A stretch of DNA of 64,000 bases from the NCBI RefSeq assembly GCF_001543245.1, contig NZ_CP014163.1:1098387-1162386 (forward strand). The letters run 5' to 3'. How positions within the stretch are numbered: position 1 is the first letter of the stretch; the number at the start of each line of letters is the position of its first letter. The position numbers and the translations under genes were made by a program. Source of the DNA: Aerococcus urinaehominis. Lineage in GTDB: Bacteria; Bacillota; Bacilli; Lactobacillales; Aerococcaceae. Below, one piece after another: positions 52,243-61,609 of the stretch. The notes beneath the pieces were generated by a model that worked only from the letters and a program-made list of their open reading frames with translations, searched no databases and was not told where the DNA came from.

Positions 52243-53964
52243 ATGGCATGGCAAGATACCTACCAACATTGGCAAGAAGCTGACCATTTAGATCAAGATA
52301 TCCGTCAGGATTTAGAAAAATTAGCTGAGGATGAAAAGGCGCTAGAGGATGCTTTTTACCAACCCTTAAGTTTTGGTACAGCCGGTATGCGCGGGGTGCT
52401 AGGTGCTGGTATTAACCGCATGAACATTTATACGGTTCGCCAGGCTAGCGAAGGTTTGGCCCAATTGATTGAAAGTTATGGGGATGAAGCTGTGGCAGCT
52501 GGTGTAGCGATTGCCTATGACTCACGCCATATGTCACCTGAATTTGCCATGGAGTCTGCCCGCACCCTAGGCCAGCATGGCATTAAATCTTATGTGTTTG
52601 AAAGCTTACGGTCGACACCTGAACTATCTTTTACAGTTAGAGAAACCGGATCATTTGCTGGCATTATGATTACAGCTAGCCATAATCCGCCTGAATATAA
52701 TGGCTATAAAGTATATGGCGCGGATGGTGGTCAAATGCCGCCAGCTGATGCAGACCGCTTAACAGAATTTGTTAGAAATATCTCTGATCCATTAGCGATT
52801 GAAGTAGGTGACCAAGAGCAATTAATTGCTGCTGACATCATCAATATTATTGGCGAAGAAATTGATGCCAAGTATCTGGAAGCCCTTAAGACTGTCACTA
52901 TTGACCAAGCAGTTATTGATAAGCATAAGGATATCAAGATTGTCTATACACCTCTGCACGGTACCGGCCAAATGATGGCTGAGCGTGCACTAGCACAAGC
53001 AGGTTTCGAAGAGATTATCTATGTTGATGAGCAAAAAGCACCAGATCCTGACTTTTCAACTGTCAAATCACCTAACCCTGAGGAACCCGGCGCTTTTGAA
53101 GTGGCGGAAAAATATGGTGATAAATATGAAGCTGATATCCTAATTGCCACTGACCCAGATGCCGACCGGATGGGGGCAGCTGTCCGCTTGCCTAATGGTG
53201 AATATAAGGTAATTACTGGTAACCAAATTGGTGCCTTAATGACTCACTATATCTTAACCGCCCATAAAGAAGCAGGTAGCCTGCCAGATAATGGTGTCAT
53301 TTTGAAATCAATTGTATCTGGTGAAATGGCTGCCAAAATTGCAGCTAGCTTTGGTGTAGATACTGTTAATGTATTGACCGGGTTCAAATTTATTGCGGAA
53401 AAGATTAAACAGTATGAAGCAGATGGCTCACAAAGCTTCTTGTTTGGTTTTGAAGAATCTTATGGTTACCTAATTAAACCTTTTGTGCGTGATAAGGATG
53501 CTATTCAAGCCCTAGTTTTACTTGCAGAAGTTGCTGCCTATTACAAAGACCAAGGACAGACTGTTTATGATGGTCTAGAAGCCCTTTATCAAGAATACGG
53601 CTATTTCCAAGAGAAAACCATTTCCGTTTCTTTACCAGGTCAAGAAGGTGCTGCTAAGATTAAAGAAGTGATGGATGGGTTACGTCAAGAACCATTAACT
53701 GAATTAGCTGGGGTTGCCATTGAGGTAACGGAAGACTATGCAAGTGCTAAACGCTTTAAGCAAGACGGCACTGAGGAAGATATGGCTATTGACCAGGCTA
53801 ATGTCTTGAAGTACTATCTAGCTGATGGCACTTGGGTAGCGGTACGCCCTTCAGGTACGGAACCAAAAATTAAATTCTATATTGGTACAGTTGGGGAGAG
53901 TCTGGAAGATGCCCAAGCTAAAATTGACCAATATGCTGAGGTGCTAGCCAAATTAATGGATTAA
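52243..53964 (+). CDS. pgcA: PgcA, alpha-phosphoglucomutase (phospho-sugar mutase)
   Basis: 573 residues from ATG 52243 (AAAGGAG at 52229-52234). It interconverts glucose-6-phosphate and glucose-1-phosphate and feeds GalU. Catalytic phosphoserine loop TASHNPPEYNGYKVYG, metal loop ATDPDADRMGAA, sugar-binding FGFEESYGYL and phosphate-binding RPSGTEPKIKFY are present. This is the long, eukaryote-like PgcA type; some relatives act as phosphopentomutase. A cre-like site overlaps its promoter. Confidence 0.95.
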   Translation: MAWQDTYQHWQEADHLDQDIRQDLEKLAEDEKALEDAFYQPLSFGTAGMRGVLGAGINRMNIYTVRQASEGLAQLIESYGDEAVAAGVAIAYDSRHMSPEFAMESARTLGQHGIKSYVFESLRSTPELSFTVRETGSFAGIMITASHNPPEYNGYKVYGADGGQMPPADADRLTEFVRNISDPLAIEVGDQEQLIAADIINIIGEEIDAKYLEALKTVTIDQAVIDKHKDIKIVYTPLHGTGQMMAERALAQAGFEEIIYVDEQKAPDPDFSTVKSPNPEEPGAFEVAEKYGDKYEADILIATDPDADRMGAAVRLPNGEYKVITGNQIGALMTHYILTAHKEAGSLPDNGVILKSIVSGEMAAKIAASFGVDTVNVLTGFKFIAEKIKQYEADGSQSFLFGFEESYGYLIKPFVRDKDAIQALVLLAEVAAYYKDQGQTVYDGLEALYQEYGYFQEKTISVSLPGQEGAAKIKEVMDGLRQEPLTELAGVAIEVTEDYASAKRFKQDGTEEDMAIDQANVLKYYLADGTWVAVRPSGTEPKIKFYIGTVGESLEDAQAKIDQYAEVLAKLMD

Positions 53965-53989
53965 GCCATTTAGTAAGGAAAGATAAAAT

Positions 53990-54883
53990 ATGGCAGTTGA
54001 AAACTTAAGTTTAGTAATTATTACTGGGATGAGCGGGGCCGGCAAGACTGTGGCCCTGCAGTCTTTTGAGGATATGGGTTACTTTTGTGTGGACAACCTG
54101 CCACCGTCGCTTTTGCCCAAATTTTGGGAATTGATTAAGGAATCAGGGAAAATTGCCAAAATTTGCTTGGTTATGGATCTGCGTTCCCGGGATTTCTTTG
54201 ATGAATTGATTGATGTGGTAGCGGGGATGGATAACCGTGCCATGATTCATATGAAGGTGGTCTTTTTAGAAGCAAATGATACTGAGCTAGTGTCCCGTTA
54301 TAAGGAAACCAGGCGTAGCCACCCCTTACAACTAGAAGGTGGCACAATTTTAGAGGGTATCCACCGTGAGTGCGCCCTTTTAGAGGATATTCGTATGCGG
54401 TCACAATTAATCATAGATACCAGTGACCTGTCGCCTCGACAATTGCGCGAGCGCTTGATGGAGGAATTCAAGCAGGCGGATGACCGGTCGTTCATGGTTG
54501 AAGTGATGTCCTTTGGCTTTAAGTACGGCATTCCGATTGATGCTGATATTGTTATGGATGTCCGCTTCTTACCCAACCCCCACTATATAGACGACTTACG
54601 GCCCTTAACTGGTTTGGATAAGCCAGTTTATGATTATGTGATGGCCCAAGAAGATACTGAAGTTTTTTATCGCAAATTTGTTGATCTAGTGGATTTTACC
54701 TTGCCCCGCTATGAACAAGAAGGAAAAAGTTCGGTGACCATTGCTATCGGTTGTACAGGTGGTCAGCACCGGTCGATTGCCCTAACTGAACGCTTGGGCA
54801 ACCATGTGGCTGATTTGGGTTATCGAGTTAATAAAACTCACCGGGACCGGCTCAAACGTAAAGAATCGGTGAACCGGTCATGA
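53990..54883 (+). CDS. rapZ: RapZ/YvcJ, RNase adapter-type nucleotide-binding protein
   Basis: 297 residues. P-loop GMSGAGKT at 13-20, followed by the family block [21 protein letters not shown]. The C-terminal domain has [24 protein letters not shown] and [19 protein letters not shown]. In E. coli RapZ binds GlmZ RNA and recruits RNase E; in Firmicutes YvcJ binds GTP and nucleotide sugars and affects competence gene expression, while the RNA target is unknown. It overlaps yvcK by 4 bases, in the conserved yvcJ-yvcK-whiA order. Confidence 0.94.
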   Translation: MAVENLSLVIITGMSGAGKTVALQSFEDMGYFCVDNLPPSLLPKFWELIKESGKIAKICLVMDLRSRDFFDELIDVVAGMDNRAMIHMKVVFLEANDTELVSRYKETRRSHPLQLEGGTILEGIHRECALLEDIRMRSQLIIDTSDLSPRQLRERLMEEFKQADDRSFMVEVMSFGFKYGIPIDADIVMDVRFLPNPHYIDDLRPLTGLDKPVYDYVMAQEDTEVFYRKFVDLVDFTLPRYEQEGKSSVTIAIGCTGGQHRSIALTERLGNHVADLGYRVNKTHRDRLKRKESVNRS

Positions 54884-55878
54884 TTGCTAATGAAAATGAA
54901 CGTCCGAAGATAACAGTTATCGGCGGAGGTACTGGCCTGCCAGTGCTCTTGTCTGGTTTGAAAGAAGCCAATTGCGATGTGACAGCCATTGTGACAGTTG
55001 CTGATGATGGTGGGTCGAGTGGGGCCATTCGTAATTCAGTTAAAACCATTCCTCCGGGCGACATCCGTAATTGTTTAGTGGCTTTGTCTAATATAGAAGA
55101 TATTTATAAAGATATTTTCCAGTATCGTTTTGCGCCGGAGGACCAAGAATTTTCCGGCCATGCCATTGGCAACCTGATTATCGCAGCTTTGGCAGAAATG
55201 CGGGGAGATGTCTATGCCGCTTTAAAATTGTTGGCGATGATGATGGATGTTCAAGGTCAGGTTCTGCCTGCGGCTGAGGAGCCGCTGGTTCTCCAGGCGC
55301 ATTTCCAAGATGGCAGTTTTATTGAGGGAGAAACTAGTATAGTGGCCAAACGCCAAGCCATTGATAAAATTGGTGTTAGGGTAGTGGATGGTTACGAGGC
55401 CCGCCGCCCCCATGCAGGACGTGGCGTTCTCAAGGCTATTGAGACGGCCGATTTTATCATTCTGGGACCTGGCTCCTTGTATACCTCAATCCTACCCAAC
55501 CTGGTTATTGATGAAATCCGCCAGGCAATTTTAGATACACCTGCCCAGCTACTGTATATTTGTAATATTATGACTCAGATTGGAGAGACAGAACATTTTT
55601 CTGATGCTGATCATGTTAGAGTAATCAATAGCCATCTGGGCCAAAATAGGGTAGACTATATTTTGGCTAATAATGCGGTAGTACCAAAAGCTTATATTAA
55701 TCGACCAGAAACACCTGAATACTTGGTCCAGGTCAGCCATGATAGTGTTGGCCTAGCTGACCAGGGTATTCAGCTGGTTGAGGCTGATTTTTTAGCTCTT
55801 GAGGACAAGGGCGTTTACCATGATCGGCGTAAGTTGGTGAATGAAATTCTAAAAATCTACCGTCGCCACTATAAATAA
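54880..55878 (+). CDS. yvcK: YvcK/GlmR, gluconeogenesis and wall-metabolism factor
   Basis: 332 residues of the CofD-like UPF0052 family. Phosphate-binding start [17 protein letters not shown], then [39 protein letters not shown] and [15 protein letters not shown]. YvcK (GlmR) binds UDP-GlcNAc and stimulates amino-sugar supply for wall synthesis in Firmicutes. Start codon overlaps rapZ (ATGA). The product lacks the deazaflavin function of true CofD by context. Confidence 0.94.
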   Translation: MIANENERPKITVIGGGTGLPVLLSGLKEANCDVTAIVTVADDGGSSGAIRNSVKTIPPGDIRNCLVALSNIEDIYKDIFQYRFAPEDQEFSGHAIGNLIIAALAEMRGDVYAALKLLAMMMDVQGQVLPAAEEPLVLQAHFQDGSFIEGETSIVAKRQAIDKIGVRVVDGYEARRPHAGRGVLKAIETADFIILGPGSLYTSILPNLVIDEIRQAILDTPAQLLYICNIMTQIGETEHFSDADHVRVINSHLGQNRVDYILANNAVVPKAYINRPETPEYLVQVSHDSVGLADQGIQLVEADFLALEDKGVYHDRRKLVNEILKIYRRHYK

Positions 55879-55898
55879 GTTGAGAGGAGCCTGGTCCA

Positions 55899-56837
55899 GT
55901 GTCTTATGCCAGTGATGTTAAGAAGGAATTAACCCAATTGGAGGTAGACAGTGAACATGCTCGGTCTGAGTTGGCGGCTTTGCTGAGGATGAACGGTTTG
56001 ATTAACTTGAGTAATCGTCAGTTGGTTTTAAATGTGCAAACAGAAAATGCCGCGATTGCGCGGCGGATTTATTCTCTGTTAACCAATTTTTTCAATATTG
56101 TTCCGGAAATTTTAATCCGACGGAAGATGAAGTTGAAAAAGAATAATATCTATATTGTCCAGATTCAAGATGATGTAGAGGGTTTACTTAAGGAGATGAA
56201 TATTTTTGGAGATCATTTTATAAATCCGCATATTTCTCCGGAAATTATGGGAAATGATCAAAGAAAGCGATCTTATCTGCGCGGTGCTTTTCTAGCAGGT
56301 GGCTCTGTCAACAATCCAGAAACTTCTTCTTATCATTTAGAGATTTATTCTGACCATAAGCAGCATAATGATGATATTGTGACCATGCTAAATAGTTTTA
56401 ACCTTAATGCGCGAGCGATTGATCGGCGTAATGGATACATTGCCTATTTAAAAGAAGCAGAAAAGATTTCTGAATTTTTAACTCTGGTAGGGGCCACTAA
56501 TGCCATGCTACATTTCGAAGATATTCGCATTTGGCGGGATATGACTAATTCAGTTAATCGTTTAATGAATTGTGATAATGCAAACCTTAATAAGACGGTT
56601 AATGCGGCTAGCCAGCAGTTAGAGAATATTCGTTATTTAGATGAGCGGATTGGACTAGGAGAATTGCCGGATAAGCTCCAGGAAGTCGCCCAGGTTCGGT
56701 TGGAAAATCCTGATGCTTCACTTAAGGAATTGGGGCAGCTTTTACCTAGTGGTCAGGTGTCTAAATCAGGTGTTAACCACCGCTTGCGACGTATTAACCA
56801 GATGGCAGAAAAATTACGAACCCAGGGTTCTTTATAA
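55899..56837 (+). CDS. whiA: WhiA, DNA-binding regulator with LAGLIDADG-like domain
   Basis: 312 residues from a GTG with GAGAGGAG 9 bases upstream. The N-terminal homing-endonuclease-like domain lacks nuclease residues ([26 protein letters not shown]). The C-terminal helix-turn-helix is [30 protein letters not shown]. WhiA influences cell division and chromosome segregation in Firmicutes and sporulation in Streptomyces. Last gene of the rapZ-yvcK-whiA unit, closed by a strong hairpin shared with the convergent SSB gene. Confidence 0.95.
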   Translation: MSYASDVKKELTQLEVDSEHARSELAALLRMNGLINLSNRQLVLNVQTENAAIARRIYSLLTNFFNIVPEILIRRKMKLKKNNIYIVQIQDDVEGLLKEMNIFGDHFINPHISPEIMGNDQRKRSYLRGAFLAGGSVNNPETSSYHLEIYSDHKQHNDDIVTMLNSFNLNARAIDRRNGYIAYLKEAEKISEFLTLVGATNAMLHFEDIRIWRDMTNSVNRLMNCDNANLNKTVNAASQQLENIRYLDERIGLGELPDKLQEVAQVRLENPDASLKELGQLLPSGQVSKSGVNHRLRRINQMAEKLRTQGSL

Positions 56838-56848
56838 TATAGCAAGTT

Positions 56849-56882
56849 AAGCGGCCGAGACATTTGTCCCGGCCGCTTTTTA
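56849..56882. terminator. Rho-independent terminator between whiA and ssb
   Basis: AAGCGGCCG at 56849-56857 and CGGCCGCTTTTT at 56870-56881 around GAGACATTTGTCC: a GC-rich stem with a T run on the plus strand, mainly for whiA. Confidence 0.88.
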
Positions 56883-56902
56883 TAGGTAACTTACTAGCTA
56901 GT

Positions 56903-57265
56903 CTAGTTAGGATTGCTAACGGTATTGATCGTAATTTCCTGCAAGTTTTCTTGTTTTTTGCGTAAAAATTGTACCTGGCGAACATTGACTTCAACGGTAT
57001 AAACAGTCTGACCTTCTTTATTCTCATAGCTGCGACTTTGTAGGTTGCCGATAATCGCTATTTCATCACCCTTTTTAAGGTAGCGAGCCATCAGCTTGCC
57101 GGTAGCATTCCAAGCAACGATAGGAATAAAATCAGTGCGGTCCTTGTCTTGGTTAAATGAGCGCGGAATCGCTAGGACATTATTTAAAACCGCATTGCCT
57201 GTATTGGAAAATTCTTTGAGGTCGACTTCGCGGGCTAGCCGACCAATCGCTTGAAATTGGTTCAT
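56903..57265 (-). CDS. ssb: Single-stranded DNA-binding protein, short SsbB-like form
   Basis: 120 residues from the ATG at 57265, with AAAGGAGG 6 bases upstream. One OB-fold with NQFQAIGRLAREVDL, FIPIVAWNATGKLMARYLKKGDEIAIIGNLQSRSYENKEGQ cut here to its ends IPIVAWNATG and NLQSRSYENKEGQ. The chain stops soon after the OB-fold with NTVSNPN and has no acidic DDDIPF tip, which recruits repair proteins in the main SSB. Short SSBs of this kind (SsbB/YwpH) coat incoming DNA in competent cells. The essential rpsF-ssb-rpsR copy is presumably elsewhere. Confidence 0.88.
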   Translation of the reverse strand: MNQFQAIGRLAREVDLKEFSNTGNAVLNNVLAIPRSFNQDKDRTDFIPIVAWNATGKLMARYLKKGDEIAIIGNLQSRSYENKEGQTVYTVEVNVRQVQFLRKKQENLQEITINTVSNPN

Positions 57266-57374
57266 ATATTTACCTCCTTTCACTATATAAATACGTAAAA
57301 AAATAGCCTTTTAGCTGCCAAAATTTTATTTGATGATTGAATAGTTTACAATAATAGTAAAGGAGTTTGATGAT

Positions 57375-58100
57375 ATGCATTTGCTAATGATAGAGGATAG
57401 TGAAAGTGTCCAAGAGATGATGGCCATTTTTTTTGATCAGCAGGAGGGCTGGCAAGTTGAGTCCTGTTACGATGGAGAATCTGGCTTGGCCTATTTTGAA
57501 GACCACCAGGATGAGCTAGATATGATTATACTAGATCTTAATCTACCCAAATTGGATGGTATCTCGGTGTGCCAAGCTATTCGCCAACAAAATAAATTGA
57601 TACCGATTATTATGTTGACGGCTAGGGACTCTGAGTCAGACCAAGTGCTCGGTTTTAATGTCGGGGCTGATGATTATGTGACTAAACCTTTTAGCCCGGT
57701 TACCCTATTAGCTCGTATTCAGGCTTTGTACCGGCGCTACCGTAGTCAAATGAACGACGATGGCCAAGCAAATAACCAAGGAGAGGTGCCTGGTATGGTA
57801 AAAACCGGCCAGCTGACAATTAATCCTGCTACCCGGGAGGTTATTTATATGGGGCAGGAAATTGCTAATTTAACACCCAAAGAATTCGAAATCTTAAACT
57901 TATTAGCTAGCCACCCTAAACAAGTCTTTACCCGTGACCATTTACTGAATAGTCTGTGGGAGAGCCCTTTTTACGGTGATGAGCGGACGGTGGATGCACA
58001 TATAAAAAAATTAAGACAGAAGATTGAAAAAATTGGACCGTCCTTAATTCAAACAGTCTGGGGTGTTGGTTATAAGTATGAAGAAGTTGAGGTGGACTAG
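57375..58100 (+). CDS. OmpR-family response regulator
   Basis: 241 residues, ATG 57375 with AAAGGAG 9 bases upstream. Receiver domain with ED near 7-8, phospho-acceptor D54 in IILDLNLPKLDG and Lys in VTKPFSP. The winged-helix domain has LTPKEFEILNLLASHP and recognition region RDHLLNSLWESPFYGDERTVDAHIKKL. The kinase gene begins at the next base. The regulon cannot be read from the window; downstream VanZ-like and methyltransferase genes are possible co-transcribed partners. Confidence 0.9.
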   Translation: MHLLMIEDSESVQEMMAIFFDQQEGWQVESCYDGESGLAYFEDHQDELDMIILDLNLPKLDGISVCQAIRQQNKLIPIIMLTARDSESDQVLGFNVGADDYVTKPFSPVTLLARIQALYRRYRSQMNDDGQANNQGEVPGMVKTGQLTINPATREVIYMGQEIANLTPKEFEILNLLASHPKQVFTRDHLLNSLWESPFYGDERTVDAHIKKLRQKIEKIGPSLIQTVWGVGYKYEEVEVD

Positions 58101-59525
58101 TTGCACTACTTTTTTCGTCAGCTAGCAGCTTTTCTGGTTGTTATTTTAGTAACTGTCATGACGATGGGCTTTTCTTTGGTCAACTTTACTTCGAATGAGA
58201 TTTATGAACGTGAGGAAGCACGCTTGTTAGAGCTGGCTGCTTCTATCATGGTGCAGCCACTCAGTCAGGATTATTTAAGTGATATTGAACTGATTTTACA
58301 GGGCAATAATGTTAAGGTAGCCTACTATGATGCCAGCGATCAGCTAGTCTATCCTGGCTGGGACCAGATTGGTAACGGGCCCCAGAATAATGCTTTGAAT
58401 ACGGGAGAAAGGCTCCGTCTGCGTCAAGGTCGTTATCTAGGCCTTAGAGCCTATGATATGGGGTTTTCTAATGATAATAATGATGCTTGGTCGGTCTTTG
58501 TGCCTATTCGTGATAGCCAAGGCAACTACCAGGGCTATCTTGTTTTGGGGACACCGACTCGCCTAGTAGACAAGTTTTTACTTAATCTACAAGATAATAT
58601 TGTTAAAGGTTTTACTTTAGCAGCGCTAGTGGCAATTGTTTTAAGTGCAGCCTTTGCTCATTACCAGCAGCGCCGATTTAGTGAGTTTTCTCGGGCGACC
58701 AAGGAAATTGCAGCTGGTGATTATGATATTAGTTTGACTAGTAAGGGACGCGATACGATTGATTATTTGGCAGCTGATTTCAATACTATGATTGCTTCTC
58801 TTAAAGCTTCCCAAGCTGAAGTGTTGCGCCAGCAAGACCTGCGCCAACAATTAATGTTAGATGTTGCCCACGAGATGCGGACACCCCTAACAACCATGAA
58901 TGGTATCTTAGAGGGTTTTGCGCATGGTTTAATCAAGGAAGATAAGCGTGAGCAATCCATGCGTCTCCTTTACAATGAGACCAACCGATTAATTCGTTTA
59001 GTTAATGAAAACTTAGACTATGAAAAGATTTTAAACGAAGATGATCCTCTGCACCGACAGGTTTTTAAAGTGCAACCTGTTCTAGCTGATATCCTCTTAC
59101 AAATGGAAAGCATCGCCCAAGACCAGGGCAACCAGATGATATTGGACTGCTCAGAAGAAATTGAAGTCTATGCAGATTTTGATCGCTTTCGGCAAATTTT
59201 TGTCAATTTACTGAAAAATGCCAACCAGTTTACTGAACATGGTAAAATTAAAGTAACGGCTGACTACGATCAGGGCTTGACCAAGATAGCCGTGGCGGAT
59301 ACCGGCATTGGCATGTCCACTGATCAACAAGCTCATATCTTTGAGCGCTTTTATAAGGCGGATGCCTCACGCAAGAATTCTCAATATGGGGAAGCAGGCA
59401 TCGGTCTAGCCTTGGTAGCTAAGCTTTTGGAGCGCCACCAGGCTGATATTATGGTGGACAGCCAGTTAGGCCAAGGATCAACTTTTACAGTTAGCTTCAA
59501 GTCAGAAAAATTAATTAAAGAATAA
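58101..59525 (+). CDS. Sensor histidine kinase
   Basis: 474 residues from a TTG directly behind the regulator stop, so translation is coupled. TM1 at about 8-28, an extracytoplasmic domain of about 135 residues with the small-ligand or Cache-like look, TM2 at about 167-186, HAMP (RATKEIAAGDYDISL), HisKA box LDVAHEMRTPLTTMNG with H257 and the ATPase domain (NLLKNANQFT, DTGIGMSTDQQAHIFERFYK, GEAGIGLALVAKLL). Resembles BaeS/VanS-type kinases. The stimulus is unknown; the VanZ-family gene behind it hints at envelope-active compounds, only as an inference. Confidence 0.9.
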   Translation: MHYFFRQLAAFLVVILVTVMTMGFSLVNFTSNEIYEREEARLLELAASIMVQPLSQDYLSDIELILQGNNVKVAYYDASDQLVYPGWDQIGNGPQNNALNTGERLRLRQGRYLGLRAYDMGFSNDNNDAWSVFVPIRDSQGNYQGYLVLGTPTRLVDKFLLNLQDNIVKGFTLAALVAIVLSAAFAHYQQRRFSEFSRATKEIAAGDYDISLTSKGRDTIDYLAADFNTMIASLKASQAEVLRQQDLRQQLMLDVAHEMRTPLTTMNGILEGFAHGLIKEDKREQSMRLLYNETNRLIRLVNENLDYEKILNEDDPLHRQVFKVQPVLADILLQMESIAQDQGNQMILDCSEEIEVYADFDRFRQIFVNLLKNANQFTEHGKIKVTADYDQGLTKIAVADTGIGMSTDQQAHIFERFYKADASRKNSQYGEAGIGLALVAKLLERHQADIMVDSQLGQGSTFTVSFKSEKLIKE

Positions 59526-59537
59526 GAAAGTGTTTGT

Positions 59538-60173
59538 ATGATATTTTTAGGTTGGTTACAAGAGCTAGTTGCCCTTATTTTTGAAGGCCGTGTTAACCAT
59601 TATCCCTTGCTACAATTAATTATCTTCAGTTTGGATAAGACGCTAATCTACCTGGGTTGCTATCTCTTAGGGCGTTGGCTCTGGCTTAAATATGTTAAGG
59701 GGCAGTCCTTTGGTCAGACTAATTGGTGGCGGGAAAGTTTAATTTTTATCAGTTTAGCCTACGCCTTGATGCTAATCCATTTAACTGTCCTACGCTATGA
59801 TTGGCAATGGTGGCAGTTGACTTGGTATGTTGACCGGTCGTGGTCAGATTTTCATTGGCTACCCTTAGTCGATACGGTTAAGTTACTCGATGGGGATTCA
59901 CGTTTTTCTTACTGGTATAACTTTTTTGGCAATGTCCTCTGGTTTATCCCGCTTGGCTTTTTATGGCCTTTATTTAGTAAAAGACGCCACCTCATGTTTT
60001 CAACCCTAACCTTTGGACTAGCAGTGAGTTGCTTGATTGAGATCTTGCAGTTTTATTTTTATACTGGGGTTTCCCATGTTGATGATATTATTTTTAATTG
60101 TGCTGGTACGGTCTTAGGTTATCTACTATATGATCTAGGGCAGTTGGTTATTAGCTATCAAAAGGAGCATTAA
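59538..60173 (+). CDS. VanZ-family membrane protein
   Basis: 211 residues with five hydrophobic segments. VanZ-domain marks: NFFGNVLWFIPLGFLWPL, SCLIEILQFYFY and DDIIFNCAGTVLGYLLY. The family is named after the teicoplanin-resistance gene vanZ but most members are uncharacterised membrane proteins. It begins 12 bases behind the histidine kinase with a weak ribosome-binding site and is followed at once by the methyltransferase gene, so it is probably in the same transcript. No vanHAX genes are present, hence no reason to call glycopeptide resistance. Confidence 0.85.
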   Translation: MIFLGWLQELVALIFEGRVNHYPLLQLIIFSLDKTLIYLGCYLLGRWLWLKYVKGQSFGQTNWWRESLIFISLAYALMLIHLTVLRYDWQWWQLTWYVDRSWSDFHWLPLVDTVKLLDGDSRFSYWYNFFGNVLWFIPLGFLWPLFSKRRHLMFSTLTFGLAVSCLIEILQFYFYTGVSHVDDIIFNCAGTVLGYLLYDLGQLVISYQKEH

Positions 60174-60174
60174 T

Positions 60175-61359
60175 TTGGCAATTTATAAGTTAAAAAAAGC
60201 GGCTAGCCAGGCTTTAAGGGCTGGTCGTCAATTGTTAAAGCCTGAGGATTTTAGTCAGTTGGCTGACTACCAGGATGGTGATTTGGTTGATCTAGTCGAC
60301 CACCGGGGCCAATTTCTGGGTCGGGCCTATTTGTCTCAGCAAAATAAAGGGTTGGGTTGGGTTTTTAGTAAGCAGCCAGGTCAAAATATGAACCAAGCTT
60401 TCTTTACCCATCTTTTTGACCAGGCCAAGCAGAAACGGGCAGCACTCTTTGCTGACCCCTTGACTACAGCCTTTAGAGTTTTTAATGGTGATGGGGACGG
60501 CTTAGGTGGTCTATCTATCGATTATTATGCTGGTTACTTGCTGATTCAATGGTATTCTACTGGAATTTACAGCTATCGTGACCAGATTTTAGCGGCTCTG
60601 GCGGCAGTTTATCCTCAGGCTCGCGCTGTGATTGGTAAAAACCGCTTTGACCAGGCTGGTCTAGCCATCAGTGAAGTATTGGTTGGCCAGGAGCCCGCCA
60701 GTGATTTGCTAGTTTTGGAGAATGGGATTAATTATCTTGTGAACTTAAACGAAGGTTGGATGACTGGGATTTTCTTGGACCAAAGAGATGTCAGACTGTT
60801 TATTCAGACAGAATTGGCGGCCGGACGGCGTCTATTGAATACTTTTTCTTATACTGGTGCTTTTGGCGTGGCAGCGGCTATGGGCGGGGCAATTACGACG
60901 ACAAATGTCGATGTAGCCAACCGGTCCCAAGCCCTAACTGAGTCTCAGTACCAAGCAAATGGACTAGATTTAGGAGCCATGCGGGTTTATACCATGGATG
61001 TCTTTTCATACTTTGATTATGCAGCTAAACACGGTGAAAGCTACGATATTATTGTGATGGATCCGCCAAGCTTTGCTCGCCATAAAAAAGGTACCTTTAA
61101 GGCAACCAGGGATTACCGTCAGTTGGTCAGTGAGGCTCTGACAATTTTAGCACCGCAAGGCTATCTGGTCTGCTCGACCAATGCTAGCAACTATCGACCA
61201 GAGGACTTTTTGGCTGACATCAAGGCTGGCGCAAAAGATCAAGCCACTAAAATTAGTCTATTACAAAGCTTTAGCCTACCAAGTGATTTTCCAGTACCAG
61301 CCAGTAGCCCGGAGAGCGATTATTTGAAGGTTAATGTATTTAAGAAAGAGAGGGTGTGA
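60175..61359 (+). CDS. rlmI: RlmI-like class I rRNA methyltransferase
   Basis: 394 residues from a TTG with AAAGGAG 8 bases upstream. The N-terminal PUA domain (about 1-75) binds RNA; the middle RlmI/EEHEP region and the C-terminal Rossmann methyltransferase follow with GIFLDQRDVR, SAM loop NTFSYTGAFGVAAAMGGA and catalytic VMDPPSFARHKKG. E. coli RlmI makes m5C1962 in 23S rRNA; site specificity here is inferred. The final codons AGG GTG TGA lie within the first bases of repeat copy D (GAGAGGGTGTGAGA), so the very C terminus may have been reshaped by the repeat. Confidence 0.85.
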   Translation: MAIYKLKKAASQALRAGRQLLKPEDFSQLADYQDGDLVDLVDHRGQFLGRAYLSQQNKGLGWVFSKQPGQNMNQAFFTHLFDQAKQKRAALFADPLTTAFRVFNGDGDGLGGLSIDYYAGYLLIQWYSTGIYSYRDQILAALAAVYPQARAVIGKNRFDQAGLAISEVLVGQEPASDLLVLENGINYLVNLNEGWMTGIFLDQRDVRLFIQTELAAGRRLLNTFSYTGAFGVAAAMGGAITTTNVDVANRSQALTESQYQANGLDLGAMRVYTMDVFSYFDYAAKHGESYDIIVMDPPSFARHKKGTFKATRDYRQLVSEALTILAPQGYLVCSTNASNYRPEDFLADIKAGAKDQATKISLLQSFSLPSDFPVPASSPESDYLKVNVFKKERV

Positions 61360-61520
61360 GACTCGGCGATCAGGCATAGACCACTGGAAGGAAGCTGACC
61401 AACAGCTGTAAGCTATTGAGTCAGGTTCCTGAAGTGGCGACCTGCCTGCTGAGTCGATCCCAACTATGCTGATAACATTCGTATAATAGTAGGAGCCTGG
61501 GACTTATGAGCCAGGCTTTG
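61348..61520 (+). repeat. Structured 3'-UTR repeat, copy D (behind the rlmI-like gene)
   Basis: Begins GAGAGGGTGTGAGACTCGGC, overlapping the stop codon (61357-61359). Nested arms on this strand: TCAGGC/GCCTGC, CCACTGGAAGGAA/TTCCTGAAGTGG (imperfect), CTGAC/GTCAG and an apical CCAACAGCTG/TTATTG-like stem. A conserved block CCCAACTATGCTGATAAC and TTCGTATAATAG follows, then the hairpin AGCCTGG (61494-61500) / CCAGGCT (61511-61517). The T run is short (CTTTGG), so this is the weakest terminator of the four. Confidence 0.78.
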
Positions 61521-61565
61521 GAGAGGGAAGAGTTGGATGGGCCAGCTCTTTTTATTTTCACTAAA

Positions 61566-61596
61566 TAAAAAATGCCAGGACAAATGTCACTGGCAT
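61566..61596 (-). terminator. Rho-independent terminator of the flavoprotein gene
   Basis: On the minus strand ATGCCAGTGACA / TGTCCTGGCAT is followed by TTTTTTATTT. It lies 14 bases behind the stop of the 61610-62878 gene. Confidence 0.85.
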
Positions 61597-61609
61597 CGTG
61601 AATTATAAA

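Noticed and set aside
59538-60173. Glycopeptide resistance determinant.
   Set aside because: A VanZ-domain protein alone does not make a van operon; no vanH, vanA-type ligase or vanX is present.
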